19,851 nt of DNA, from the NCBI GenBank assembly GCA_000438115.1, contig FR903578.1:6798-26648 (forward strand), read 5' to 3'. The notes below the pieces were generated by a model. It ran no database searches and was not told where the DNA came from. It saw nothing but the letters and a program-made list of their open reading frames with translations. The translations under genes were made by a program, and so were the position numbers. Source of the DNA: Prevotella sp. CAG:617. Lineage in GTDB: Bacteria; Bacteroidota; Bacteroidia; Bacteroidales; Bacteroidaceae. Shown here piece after piece: positions 6,418 to 13,325 of this stretch (its first letter is position 1; each line of letters begins with the position of its first letter).

Positions 6418-7692
6418 CTACAAAAATGGAGTCAGCAATTTAAACAGATGTCCCTGAAGGCGCTGTCCGGCCGGAAGCTGCTTGTAGCGCTCGTGCGTAA
6501 AGAGGTAGCAATGCTGGCGCACGTCGTTGTTGAAGCGCTCGTCGAGCTGCGCCGTTACATGAGGGTCAATAATGAGCAGGTTACACTCATTGTCGCAAAA
6601 TCCGCTGCGGCGGTCGAGATTGGCGGAACCCATGTACGTAAACCGGCCGTCGACGGTCATTACCTTACTGTGGTGGAAACCGCCCTGATAATAGAATATC
6701 TGCGCTCCACGCGCCGTGAGGATGCGGGCATTCTGCTCAATGACACGCGGCACTACGGGCACATCCACTTTTTCCGACACCATCACCTGTACCTTAACTC
6801 CCCGGCGCAACGCACGCTTGAGTGCCCGCTTGACCGACCGGTACATGGTGAAATAAGGAGTGACGATGCGTATGCTGTCCTGCGCGGCATCAATGGCATG
6901 CACAAACATCCGGCGTATGATCTTGGGCGAAGTGTGTGGCTCGCGGTTGACCGTAGCAATCATTTTCCGCCCCCGGGTTGCCGTGGTGTCGGGTTTCAGC
7001 CCCGTAAAAAGACTGTCGAGAAAATAAGTGCCCTGATAAAATTCGGGGCCGCTCAGATGCTGGTCGGACAGGCGGTTCCACATGCGCAGAAACACGTCCT
7101 GCAAATCCCAGGCCGCCGTGCCCTCCACCCGGCAGTGCATGTCGCGCCATTCGCCGAACTCGGGTTTTCCGGTAATGTAGTAGTCGGCCACGTTCATGCC
7201 GCCGGTATAGCCCAGCACACCGTCAATCACTACGATTTTCCGGTGGTCGCGGTTAAACACATGGTTAATCCATGGAAAACGTATGGGGTCAAATTCATAT
7301 ATCTCCAGTCCGGCTTCACGAAAGGCCTCAAGATGCCGTTTGCGCAACGGACGATTGTTTGACGAATTGCCGAACCCGTCAAAAATAATCCGGACCTTTA
7401 CGCCCGCCCGTGCCCGCTCAATGAGCAGACTGAACAGTTCGTTTGAAATGGAATCGTTGCGGAAGTTGAAATATTCCAGATGAATGGAATGACGTGCCTG
7501 CCGCACGGCCTGAAAAAGGTCGGTAAACTTTTCCACTCCGGTGGGCAACAGCACCACACTGTTGTCGTGCGAAAAAGACAAGCCCTCGGCACGTGCCATC
7601 TGCACCACCGTCGAATCGCTCCGCTCCTGAGCCCAGGCCACTACGGCCATAAGCCAAAACAACAGGCTTATTTTCAATACTTTACGAATCAT
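6418..7692 (-). CDS. Exported phospholipase D / cardiolipin synthase-like protein with two HKD motifs
   Basis: Two PLD catalytic motifs are intact: DHRKIVVIDG (His150, Lys152, Asp157) and HHSKVMTVDG (His341, Lys343, Asp348), each followed by the usual GSAN/GGMN segment (YTGGMNVAD, YMGSANLDRR). I chose the start MIRKVLKISLLFWLM at 7692 (424 aa) over the upstream ATG at 7725, because it gives a clean signal peptide ending AWA before QERSDS. Classical bacterial cardiolipin synthases carry N-terminal membrane helices instead, so this one looks exported, probably to the periplasm. The family transfers phosphatidyl groups or hydrolyses phosphodiesters; cardiolipin synthesis is possible but not proven. 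It is 56 nt after kdsD and 18 nt before the acyltransferase, probably in one transcript. No promoter of the usual type was seen in the 56-nt gap. Confidence 0.87.
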   Translation of the reverse strand: MIRKVLKISLLFWLMAVVAWAQERSDSTVVQMARAEGLSFSHDNSVVLLPTGVEKFTDLFQAVRQARHSIHLEYFNFRNDSISNELFSLLIERARAGVKVRIIFDGFGNSSNNRPLRKRHLEAFREAGLEIYEFDPIRFPWINHVFNRDHRKIVVIDGVLGYTGGMNVADYYITGKPEFGEWRDMHCRVEGTAAWDLQDVFLRMWNRLSDQHLSGPEFYQGTYFLDSLFTGLKPDTTATRGRKMIATVNREPHTSPKIIRRMFVHAIDAAQDSIRIVTPYFTMYRSVKRALKRALRRGVKVQVMVSEKVDVPVVPRVIEQNARILTARGAQIFYYQGGFHHSKVMTVDGRFTYMGSANLDRRSGFCDNECNLLIIDPHVTAQLDERFNNDVRQHCYLFTHERYKQLPAGQRLQGHLFKLLTPFL

Positions 7693-7748
7693 TATTTTTA
7701 ATTTATCAGTATTTGCAGACAACAAGACGCTTCAGGCCCGACCCTTTG

Positions 7749-8699
7749 TTACAACATGGTGCTGAAAGAGTCGACTATGCCCAACAGCGCCTGACTTTCG
7801 TCGGTAACAAGTACGGAATGAATCTTGCAGGTCTGCATGATATTCTCAATTTCGGTCACTTTGGTGTCCGGCTGTACGCATTTGGGAGTACGGGTCATGA
7901 TTTCGCCCACCGTAAGTTTGAAGAACTGGTCCTTACGGCTTTCCATGGCGCGGCGGATGTCGCCGTCGGTAATGATACCTACGATGCGGTTGTCCTCAAC
8001 AGCCACACACAGGCCCAGACGTCCGCTGCTCATGCGTATGAGTGCCTCACCCATTTGCAGGGAGGGAGACACCACGGGCAGGTCGTCGGCCCGCATTACG
8101 TCGGACGCTTTGGTCAGCAACCGGCGTCCCAGACTGCCGCCCGGATGAAAGCGGGCAAAGTCTGAAGCCTTGAACTGCTTGGCCTCCATCAGGGCGCAGG
8201 CCAGCGCATCGCCCAGAGCCAGGGCTGCCGTGGTTGACGACGTAGGGGCCAACCCCAGCGGACAGGCTTCACGCGCCACGGAGGCGTTCAGATGTACCAC
8301 CGAATAGCGCGCCAGGAGCGAATCGGGATTACCGCTCATACCGATGACGGGCACACCGCGCGAAAGGATACCGGGCAGGATGCGCAAGAGTTCGTCAGTA
8401 TGTCCCGAATAGGAAATGGCCAGCACCACATCGTCGGTGGCAATCATGCCCAAATCGCCATGATAGGCGTCGAGGGCGTTCATAAAAAAACTGGAAGTAC
8501 CCGTTGACGAAAGCGTGGCGGCAATTTTTGCCCCGATATGCCCACTCTTTCCCACACCGGTCACTATGAGTTTACCCTTACTGTTAAGCACAATGTCGAC
8601 GGCTTTGTCAAAGCTCTCGTCCAACTGCGGAATCAGTCCCAACACGGCCTCAGCCTCATCCTTGATACACTGGCGGCCCACCTCTAACCAACTTTTCAT
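7749..8699 (-). CDS. kdsD: Arabinose-5-phosphate isomerase (KpsF/GutQ family)
   Basis: The enzyme converts ribulose-5-phosphate to arabinose-5-phosphate, the first step towards Kdo in lipopolysaccharide. The 316 residues fit the family. A SIS domain spans about 30-180, with VTGVGKSGHIGAKIAATLSS, the AYHGDLGMI segment (His80), SYSGHTDEL, LAPTSSTTAALALGDA and FHPGGSLGRRLL (183-195). Two CBS domains follow (about 198-255 and 263-314; ITDGDIRRAM, then VGEIMTRTP and SVLVTDES). Its ATG overlaps the kdsA TGA in an ATGA, so the two are translationally coupled, and the next enzyme of the pathway (KdsA) is encoded immediately upstream. CBS domains may bind a nucleotide ligand, but no regulator can be named from the sequence. 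Confidence 0.95.
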   Translation of the reverse strand: MKSWLEVGRQCIKDEAEAVLGLIPQLDESFDKAVDIVLNSKGKLIVTGVGKSGHIGAKIAATLSSTGTSSFFMNALDAYHGDLGMIATDDVVLAISYSGHTDELLRILPGILSRGVPVIGMSGNPDSLLARYSVVHLNASVAREACPLGLAPTSSTTAALALGDALACALMEAKQFKASDFARFHPGGSLGRRLLTKASDVMRADDLPVVSPSLQMGEALIRMSSGRLGLCVAVEDNRIVGIITDGDIRRAMESRKDQFFKLTVGEIMTRTPKCVQPDTKVTEIENIMQTCKIHSVLVTDESQALLGIVDSFSTML

Positions 8700-9451
8700 A
8701 ACAGCGATTTTATGACGTTTTCCAAATCTTTCAGATAAAGCATGTTGGGGCCATCGCTCAAGGCCTTTTCGGGGTCGGGATGCACCTCAAAGAAATATCC
8801 CTGCGCGCCAAAGGCCTTGGCGGCCAAAGCCATGGCCGGCACGTAGCGGCGGTCGCCGGAGGTTTTGCCGCCTCCGCCACCGGGGCGCTGCACGCTGTGC
8901 GTACAGTCCATGATGACACGGTCGGCCCACTGCTTCATAACGGGAATGTTACGGAAGTCGACTACCAGATTGTTGTAGCCAAAACTGTTGCCGCGCTCGC
9001 TGAGCCAGACTTCGCCGGCTCCGGCCTCACGACACTTCTCGACGGCATACTGCATGTCCTCGCCCGAGAGGAACTGTGCCTTCTTCACATTGACCGTACG
9101 CCCGCTGCGTGAGGCCGCCACGAGCAAATCGGTCTGCCGGCAAAGGAAGGCCGGAATCTGCAACACATCGACCACCTCACCGGCAGCCTCGGCCTGATAG
9201 GACTCGTGCACGTCGGTCGTAATGGGCAGGTGATACTGCTCCCGAATGTCGGAGAGCATTTGCAGCCCGCGCTCCAGGCCCGGGCCCCGGAATGACTTGA
9301 GTGAAGTACGGTTGGCCTTGTCGAACGAAGCCTTGAAAATCAGTTCAACATCGCCTAACGTCTGGCGTATGCGCACCAGTTCTCCGGCCACAGTCTGCAA
9401 TAACTCCGCACTCTCAATCACGCAGGGGCCGGCTATAAATATGGGTTTCAT
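8696..9451 (-). CDS. kdsA: 3-deoxy-8-phosphooctulonate (Kdo-8-phosphate) synthase, metal-dependent type
   Basis: KdsA condenses arabinose-5-phosphate with phosphoenolpyruvate to Kdo-8-phosphate. The start at 9451 (MKPIFIAGPCVIES, 251 aa) fits the family; the longer frame to 9577 adds 42 non-homologous residues and crosses the promoter. Motifs are FKASFDKANRTS, FRGPGLERGL, TTDVHE, LQIPAFLCRQTDLL, VNVKKAQFLS, FGYNNLVVDFR, MDCTHSVQRPGG, GKTSGDRRYVP and FFEVHPDPEKALSDGPNM. Cys10 in AGPC, the His of DCTH, the Glu of FFEVH and the Asp of SDGPN match the four metal ligands of the Aquifex-type enzyme; the E. coli metal-free type has Asn at the Cys site. It is first in the probable unit kdsA-kdsD-PLD-acyltransferase. 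Confidence 0.95.
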   Translation of the reverse strand: MKPIFIAGPCVIESAELLQTVAGELVRIRQTLGDVELIFKASFDKANRTSLKSFRGPGLERGLQMLSDIREQYHLPITTDVHESYQAEAAGEVVDVLQIPAFLCRQTDLLVAASRSGRTVNVKKAQFLSGEDMQYAVEKCREAGAGEVWLSERGNSFGYNNLVVDFRNIPVMKQWADRVIMDCTHSVQRPGGGGGKTSGDRRYVPAMALAAKAFGAQGYFFEVHPDPEKALSDGPNMLYLKDLENVIKSLL

Positions 9452-9532
9452 ACCGAAAAATATAGCATTTTTGTGTTCGGGGCAGCCGTATCCCAACCCT
9501 GGGAGCGGTGCCTGCCAATTCGTTGTTTTCCG

Positions 9533-9540
9533 CAAAGATA
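9533..9540 (-). promoter_or_regulatory. -7 element upstream of kdsA
   Basis: On the minus strand the bases read TATCTTTG, the Bacteroidetes -7 consensus, about 80 nt before the kdsA ATG. No TTTG is seen at the expected upstream distance; instead an inverted repeat occupies 9550-9573. Confidence 0.6.
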
Positions 9541-9549
9541 GCATTTTCA

Positions 9550-9573
9550 GCCGAAAAATCATCCTTTTTCGGC
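9550..9573. promoter_or_regulatory. Inverted repeat over the -33 region of the kdsA promoter
   Basis: GCCGAAAAA (9550-9558) and TTTTTCGGC (9565-9573) are exact inverted copies around 6 nt. The site begins 9 nt upstream of the -7 element, where the -33 box would be expected. It could be an operator; this is inference from position only. Confidence 0.35.
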
Positions 9574-9687
9574 GCACTTGTCAGTATTCCGGCAGGGTTT
9601 TCATACGATACGGAACAGCATGCCCGCCCGGCAACCCACACCCACGCGCCCCACGCCTCCACGCGCCGGCCTGCCGCCCCAGCAACC

Positions 9688-9790
9688 ACCGACCTGAGCG
9701 GAAAAAGGTGGCCTGTAAAAAAAACGGCAAGCCGCCTGAAAAGAAATACCTCCGACCTGAAAAATCTTTCCTCCCACCTGAAAAACATGC
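9688..9790. repeat. Degenerate 21-nt-period repeat, locus 2
   Basis: Units in order are CACCGACCTGA (9688-9698), GGTGGCCTGTAAAAAAAACG (9707-9726), GCCGCCTGAAAAGAAATA (9731-9748), CCTCCGACCTGAAAAATCTT (from 9749) and CCTCCCACCTGAAAAACATG (from 9770). The last two are spaced exactly 21 nt apart. Each has a C-rich core followed by an A or T run. The region lies between kdsA and rplS and has no gene; the open frames across it are low-complexity and lack family similarity. Confidence 0.65.
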
Positions 9791-9863
9791 CGTCCACACG
9801 CAACACGGCACACGGGGGATGCCGCGGCCTCAAGCTGCGTACGGGACTTTTTTTCAGGCATAT

Positions 9864-9914
9864 AAAAAAGCCCGATTGCTGACGGAGTTACCTCCTAAGC
9901 AACCGGACTTTTTT
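9864..9914 (-). terminator. Rho-independent terminator of rplS
   Basis: AAAAAAGCCCGATTGCT (9864-9880) pairs with AGCAACCGGACTTTTTT (9898-9914), with an inner GGAG/CTCC stem (9884-9894). On the minus strand the stem is followed by TTTTTT, 16 nt after the L19 stop. The symmetric A and T runs would let it work in both directions. Confidence 0.9.
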
Positions 9915-9929
9915 ATGCTGGTCGTCGAA

Positions 9930-10307
9930 TTAAGCCTGTGTCTCGATGGTAGCGGAGTTGACACGTTTTTCCTTGATACGTGCCTTCTTACCGGTGAGGT
10001 TACGCAGGTAGTACAATTTAGCACGACGTACCTTACCAATCTTGTTCACCTCGATGCTCTCGATAGCCGGTGAATCAATCGGGAAAATACGCTCAACACC
10101 AACCGTACCAGACATTTTACGAACCGTAAAACGCTTCTTGTCGCCGTGACCTACAATTTTGATAACCACGCCGCGATACAACTGGATACGCTCTTTGTTA
10201 CCCTCGACGATTTTGTAAGCTACCGTGATGGTATCACCAGACTTGAATTTGGGATACTGCTTTTCAGTAGCAAAAGCCTGCTCAGCAATTTTAATTAAAT
10301 CTGCCAT
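9930..10307 (-). CDS. rplS: 50S ribosomal protein L19
   Basis: L19 lies at the 30S-50S interface of the ribosome. The 125-residue frame matches the family from end to end: MADLIKIAEQAF, FKSGDTITVAYKIVEGNKER, VQ-like IQLYRGVVIKI, FTVRKMSGTVGVERIFPIDSP and KIGKVRRAKLYYLRNLTGKKARI, with a short lysine-rich tail. It has its own likely promoter (10389-10420) and a canonical terminator, so it appears monocistronic rather than being in the rpsP-rimM-trmD-rplS operon known from E. coli. The codon choice is less GC-rich than its neighbours, as expected for a highly expressed ribosomal gene. Confidence 0.98.
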   Translation of the reverse strand: MADLIKIAEQAFATEKQYPKFKSGDTITVAYKIVEGNKERIQLYRGVVIKIVGHGDKKRFTVRKMSGTVGVERIFPIDSPAIESIEVNKIGKVRRAKLYYLRNLTGKKARIKEKRVNSATIETQA

Positions 10308-10388
10308 TTTTAAATTGAATATTAATGGTTAACCCATACAACGTGTCGGGGAACTCTCATCCCGGCAGCGGTTATATGGAAAGCGGTG

Positions 10389-10420
10389 CAAAGGAACAAC
10401 TTTTTTTTGACATGGCCAAG
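10389..10420 (-). promoter_or_regulatory. Likely rplS promoter
   Basis: On the minus strand CTTG (10420-10417), a 20-nt spacer and TTCCTTTG (10396-10389) resemble the Bacteroidetes -33/-7 pair, with T for A at the second -7 base. It would give a leader of about 75 nt before the L19 ATG, containing a small CGGG/CCCG hairpin. The remaining gene-free stretch to 10543 shows nothing else. Confidence 0.5.
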
Positions 10421-10543
10421 TATTCCGTACAAAATCAGACAGATACTCCACGGATTTTCAGGCCCGTACCCCTCAAGCCAAGCCCCACGCAACGCCCAAA
10501 AAGCCATTTGTACGCGTTTATGTTAAAAAAACGAGGCACGGGC

Positions 10544-10574
10544 TTGGACTTTCAAAACAGTTGCACTAACTTTG
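10544..10574 (+). promoter_or_regulatory. Promoter of the META-domain lipoprotein gene
   Basis: TTGG (10544-10547), a 19-nt spacer and TAACTTTG (10567-10574) fit the Bacteroidetes promoter, 30 nt before the ATG at 10605. The -7 box is a full consensus match. Confidence 0.7.
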
Positions 10575-10604
10575 CAGCCGTATAAAAACAAACACTTTAC
10601 GAAG

Positions 10605-11051
10605 ATGAAAAGAATCACATGCTACGTATTGGCGTTGTGTGCACTGCCTATGTTGCTGACATCCTGCGCACAAACCAAAGAATTCACGGAATCAAACATC
10701 AACGGCGAGTGGAACATCGTCAGTGCCGACGGCTTCAACGCTGCCGACGAGGAAACCATGGACGCTCCCTTCCTGGGCTTCAACACAGCTGAGAAACGCC
10801 TGTACGGCTCCACCGGATGCAACAACGTCATGGGAAGCATCAAGACCGACAGCCTCAGCCAGGGCCGCCTCTCGTTCAGCCCGGTAGCCATGACCCGCCG
10901 CTACTGCCCCAACGACCAACTCGAGCGCCACATTTCCGGTATGTTCGACAAGGTAAGAAAGCTCCGCATGAAAGGCAGCAAGCTCATGCTTACCGACGAA
11001 GACGGCAAAGTGCTCATCACCCTGAGCCGCCGCAGCACACAAGCACAATAA
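10605..11051 (+). CDS. META-domain (HslJ-like) lipoprotein
   Basis: The 148-residue protein starts with a lipoprotein signal (MKRITCYVLALCALPMLLTSC, lipobox LTSC with lipidated Cys21). The longer frame from 10572 adds 11 residues before the signal peptide and begins inside or next to the promoter, so 10605 is preferred. The rest is a META/DUF306 domain: INGEWNIVSADG, LGFNTAEKRLYGSTGCNNVMGS, RLSFSPVAMTRRYCP and MLTDEDGKVLITL. The G-x-x-GCNN motif and the MTRRYCP segment are family hallmarks. HslJ of E. coli is tied to novobiocin resistance, but the molecular role of the domain is unknown. The gene is monocistronic and converges on asnB, with short weak hairpins between (11054-11068, 11078-11097). 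Confidence 0.87.
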   Translation: MKRITCYVLALCALPMLLTSCAQTKEFTESNINGEWNIVSADGFNAADEETMDAPFLGFNTAEKRLYGSTGCNNVMGSIKTDSLSQGRLSFSPVAMTRRYCPNDQLERHISGMFDKVRKLRMKGSKLMLTDEDGKVLITLSRRSTQAQ

Positions 11052-11155
11052 TTCCGACATCCAGTCGGCCAGACATAAGCGGGGTCTCCACGCCGCTCTT
11101 CCTCCCCAGCAGCCGGAAACATCCGATTGCGGACCGCTTTTTTCCGTACCGGCAC

Positions 11156-12823
11156 CTACAAGGCATTTTCATGCACATCCTTCACGGCACGTCCGCTGGG
11201 GTCGTTGATTTTGCTGAAGGCCTCGTCCCAGGCCAGGGCCTCGGCAGTGCTGCAGGCCACGCTCGGCACGCTGGGCACGCTGCGTGCGGCACTCTCCGAA
11301 GGGAAATGGCCGGCAAATATGGAGCGGTAGTAATACTCCTCCTTGTTCATCGGCGGATTAATGGGGAAACGCTCGGCGGCATGCGCCATCTGCTCGTCAC
11401 TCACCTGGCTGGCGGTATAGGCCTTGAGGGTATCAATCCAGGAATAGCCCACGCCGTCGGAAAACTGCTCCTTCTGACGCCACACGATGTCCTGCGGCAA
11501 ATAGTCGGCAAAGGCCTGACGCAGCACCTGCTTCTCAAGTTTCCTGCCGGGGCACATTTTCACATCCGGCCGCAGGTTCATGGCTACGTCCAGAAACTCC
11601 TTGTCGAGAAAAGGCACACGGCCTTCCACTCCCCAGGCCGACAGACTCTTGTTGGCCCGCAGGCAGTCGTACAGATACAGCTTGGAAAGCTTGCGCACCG
11701 TCTCCTCATGAAAAGCCTGGGCCGTAGGCGCCTTGTGGAAGTAGAGATAGCCGCCGAAAATCTCGTCGGCACCCTCGCCCGAAAGCACCATCTTGATGCC
11801 CATCGACTTGATAACGCGGGCCAGCAGGTACATCGGAACGGAGGCGCGCACGGTGGTCACGTCGTAGGTCTCAATATAGTAAATCACGTCGCGCAGGGCG
11901 TCGAGCCCCTCCTGCAGGGTGTAGTGAATTTCGTGGTGTACGGTACCGATATGCTCCGCTACCTCACGGGCCTTGGCCAGGTCGGGGGCTCCCTCCAGTC
12001 CTACGGCAAACGAGTGCAGGCGCGGCCACCAGGCGCGCTGACTGCCGCCGCTCTCAATGCGATGTTCGGCATAGCGGGCGGCGATGGCCGAGATAACGGA
12101 ACTGTCGAGTCCGCCCGAAAGCAACACACCGTAGGGCACATCGCTCATGAGCTGCCGCTCCACGGCCTGACACAGCGCCGGCCGCAGGGCCGACTCCGGC
12201 TCCGTACTCCGGCTGACGGCCTCATAGTCGGTCCAGCTGCGTCGGTACCAGCGGCGCACACGCCCCTCGGCACTGTCGTAACAATGACCGGGCAGGAAGG
12301 GCTCATAACGCGGGCAGAACCCCTCGAGGGCCTTGAGCTCACTGGCCACGTACACCTGCCCCTCGTCGCCATAGCCGATGTAAAGGGGAATCACACCGAT
12401 GGGGTCGCGGGCAATGAGGAAACGGTCGCTCCGGCTGTCGTAGAGGGCAAAGGCAAAAATGCCGCTCAAATCCTCCAGAAAGTCCATGCCCTTTTCCTGA
12501 TACAGGGCCAGAATCACTTCGCAGTCGGAACCGGTGGAAAACCGGTACTTGCCGGCCAGCTTCTGGCGCAGTTCGCGGTGGTTGTAGATTTCGCCGTTCA
12601 CGGTCAGCACCACCGTGCCGTCGGCACTGTAAAGGGGCTGGCCGCCGCTCTCCGGATCGACTATGGCCAAACGTTCATGCGCCATTACGGCCCGTTTGCC
12701 GGTATATATGCCGCTCCAGTCGGGCCCCCGGTGACGAATACGTTTGCTCATGACCAACACCTGTTCACGCACTTCGGATATTTGCGATTCAGGAACATTA
12801 AAAACGCCAACTATTCCACACAT
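11156..12823 (-). CDS. asnB: Asparagine synthetase B, glutamine-hydrolysing
   Basis: AsnB makes asparagine from aspartate, ATP and glutamine nitrogen. The 555 residues agree with the E. coli enzyme. The N-terminal glutaminase domain has the catalytic Cys2 (MCGIVG), RIRHRGPD (29-35), VNGEIYNH (75-82), SDCEVILALY (99-108) and ARDPIGVIPLY. The synthetase domain has the ATP-binding PP-loop LLSGGLDSSV (234-243), then FAVGLEGAPDLAKAREVAEHIG, VLSGEGADEIFGGYLYFH and AWGVEGRVPFLDKEFLDVAM. Every key motif is intact, so the enzyme should be active. It stands alone: a near-ideal promoter lies upstream, and convergent META-domain gene downstream. The start is fixed by the need for Cys at position 2. Confidence 0.97.
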   Translation of the reverse strand: MCGIVGVFNVPESQISEVREQVLVMSKRIRHRGPDWSGIYTGKRAVMAHERLAIVDPESGGQPLYSADGTVVLTVNGEIYNHRELRQKLAGKYRFSTGSDCEVILALYQEKGMDFLEDLSGIFAFALYDSRSDRFLIARDPIGVIPLYIGYGDEGQVYVASELKALEGFCPRYEPFLPGHCYDSAEGRVRRWYRRSWTDYEAVSRSTEPESALRPALCQAVERQLMSDVPYGVLLSGGLDSSVISAIAARYAEHRIESGGSQRAWWPRLHSFAVGLEGAPDLAKAREVAEHIGTVHHEIHYTLQEGLDALRDVIYYIETYDVTTVRASVPMYLLARVIKSMGIKMVLSGEGADEIFGGYLYFHKAPTAQAFHEETVRKLSKLYLYDCLRANKSLSAWGVEGRVPFLDKEFLDVAMNLRPDVKMCPGRKLEKQVLRQAFADYLPQDIVWRQKEQFSDGVGYSWIDTLKAYTASQVSDEQMAHAAERFPINPPMNKEEYYYRSIFAGHFPSESAARSVPSVPSVACSTAEALAWDEAFSKINDPSGRAVKDVHENAL

Positions 12824-12873
12824 ATTGTCAGTTTTATTTATGTTTTACTTACATTTTTACATCTAAATTGCTG

Positions 12874-12905
12874 CAAAAATAAGCATTCTTCCATTTTTAC
12901 CCAAA
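12874..12905 (-). promoter_or_regulatory. asnB promoter
   Basis: On the minus strand TTTG (12905-12902), a 20-nt spacer and TATTTTTG (12881-12874) match the Bacteroidetes consensus exactly. The leader to the ATG at 12823 is about 45 nt and A/T-rich. Upstream (12906-13088) I see only A/T-rich sequence and no gene. Confidence 0.85.
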
Positions 12906-13088
12906 CAATTAAAGAGAAAAATTCAGTAAAATCACAAAATTTCAGACAAAAAGATTATTTTACAGATAAATAAGCGACATTTATCTTATTAAAAGAAGAA
13001 AACAGCGACATTTTTACCATACATACCGAAGTCAGACAACTCCCCATGCCGGACCGGAGCCACAAGCCGGCACGAAAGAGAATTGACG

Positions 13089-13156
13089 TCCCGCCTGTTT
13101 TATTTTTCCTCCGACCTGAAAATTTTTTCCTCCGGCCTTGTTGCGCCACCTGCCCT
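13089..13156. repeat. Degenerate 21-nt-period repeat, locus 3
   Basis: Units are TCCCGCCTGTTTTATTTTT (13089-13107), CCTCCGACCTGAAAATTTTT (from 13108), CCTCCGGCCTTGTTGCG (from 13129) and CCACCTGCCC (from 13147). CCTCCGACCTGAAAA is identical to a 15-nt stretch at 9749-9763. The second and third units are 21 nt apart. No gene lies here. Confidence 0.65.
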
Positions 13157-13166
13157 GCCCACCAAC

Positions 13167-13222
13167 CAAAAGCACGCACAACCTTCTGTCCTGATTACGG
13201 AAAGAAAAGGCTGCACGTGCTT
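13167..13222 (-). terminator. Possible terminator after the TonB-dependent receptor gene
   Basis: On the minus strand, AAGCACGTGCAGCC (13222-13209) can pair along its length with GGTTGTGCGTGCTT (13183-13170), using three G-U pairs, around a 25-nt loop, and ends in TTTT. It lies about 100 nt after the receptor stop codon. Long loop and G-U pairs make it moderate. Confidence 0.4.
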
Positions 13223-13325
13223 CGCTCTTTTTACCTGATTATAAAAAACTAAAAACGTATGGGGTTACGACATCCGGCCCTGCGGCTGCCTCACGCCGGT
13301 ACGCTCCGACCGGACTCCAGACACA

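Noticed and set aside
5485..7362. Plus-strand open frame of 625 codons
   Set aside because: It lies opposite the acyltransferase and phospholipase genes, which have clear family motifs. Its own translation is rich in His, Gln and Pro, with no recognisable domain. It is a shadow of GC-rich coding sequence.
7690..7725. ATG at 7725 as the start of the phospholipase-like protein
   Set aside because: It would add a polar 11-residue tail in front of a clean signal peptide; the ATG at 7692 is a better start.
9452..9577. 42-residue N-terminal extension of KdsA
   Set aside because: The KdsA family begins at MKPIFIAGPC. The extension has no homology I recognise and covers the promoter and upstream repeat.
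9688..9790. CRISPR array
   Set aside because: The repeating unit is about 21 nt, degenerate, and has no unique spacers or nearby cas genes.
9508..9882. Several overlapping short open frames between kdsA and rplS
   Set aside because: They run through repeats and terminators, are basic low-complexity peptides, and occur in five frames at once, as expected for GC-rich non-coding DNA.
10817..12973. Plus-strand open frame of 718 codons
   Set aside because: It is antisense to asnB and overlaps the META lipoprotein gene, with low-complexity composition and no family match.
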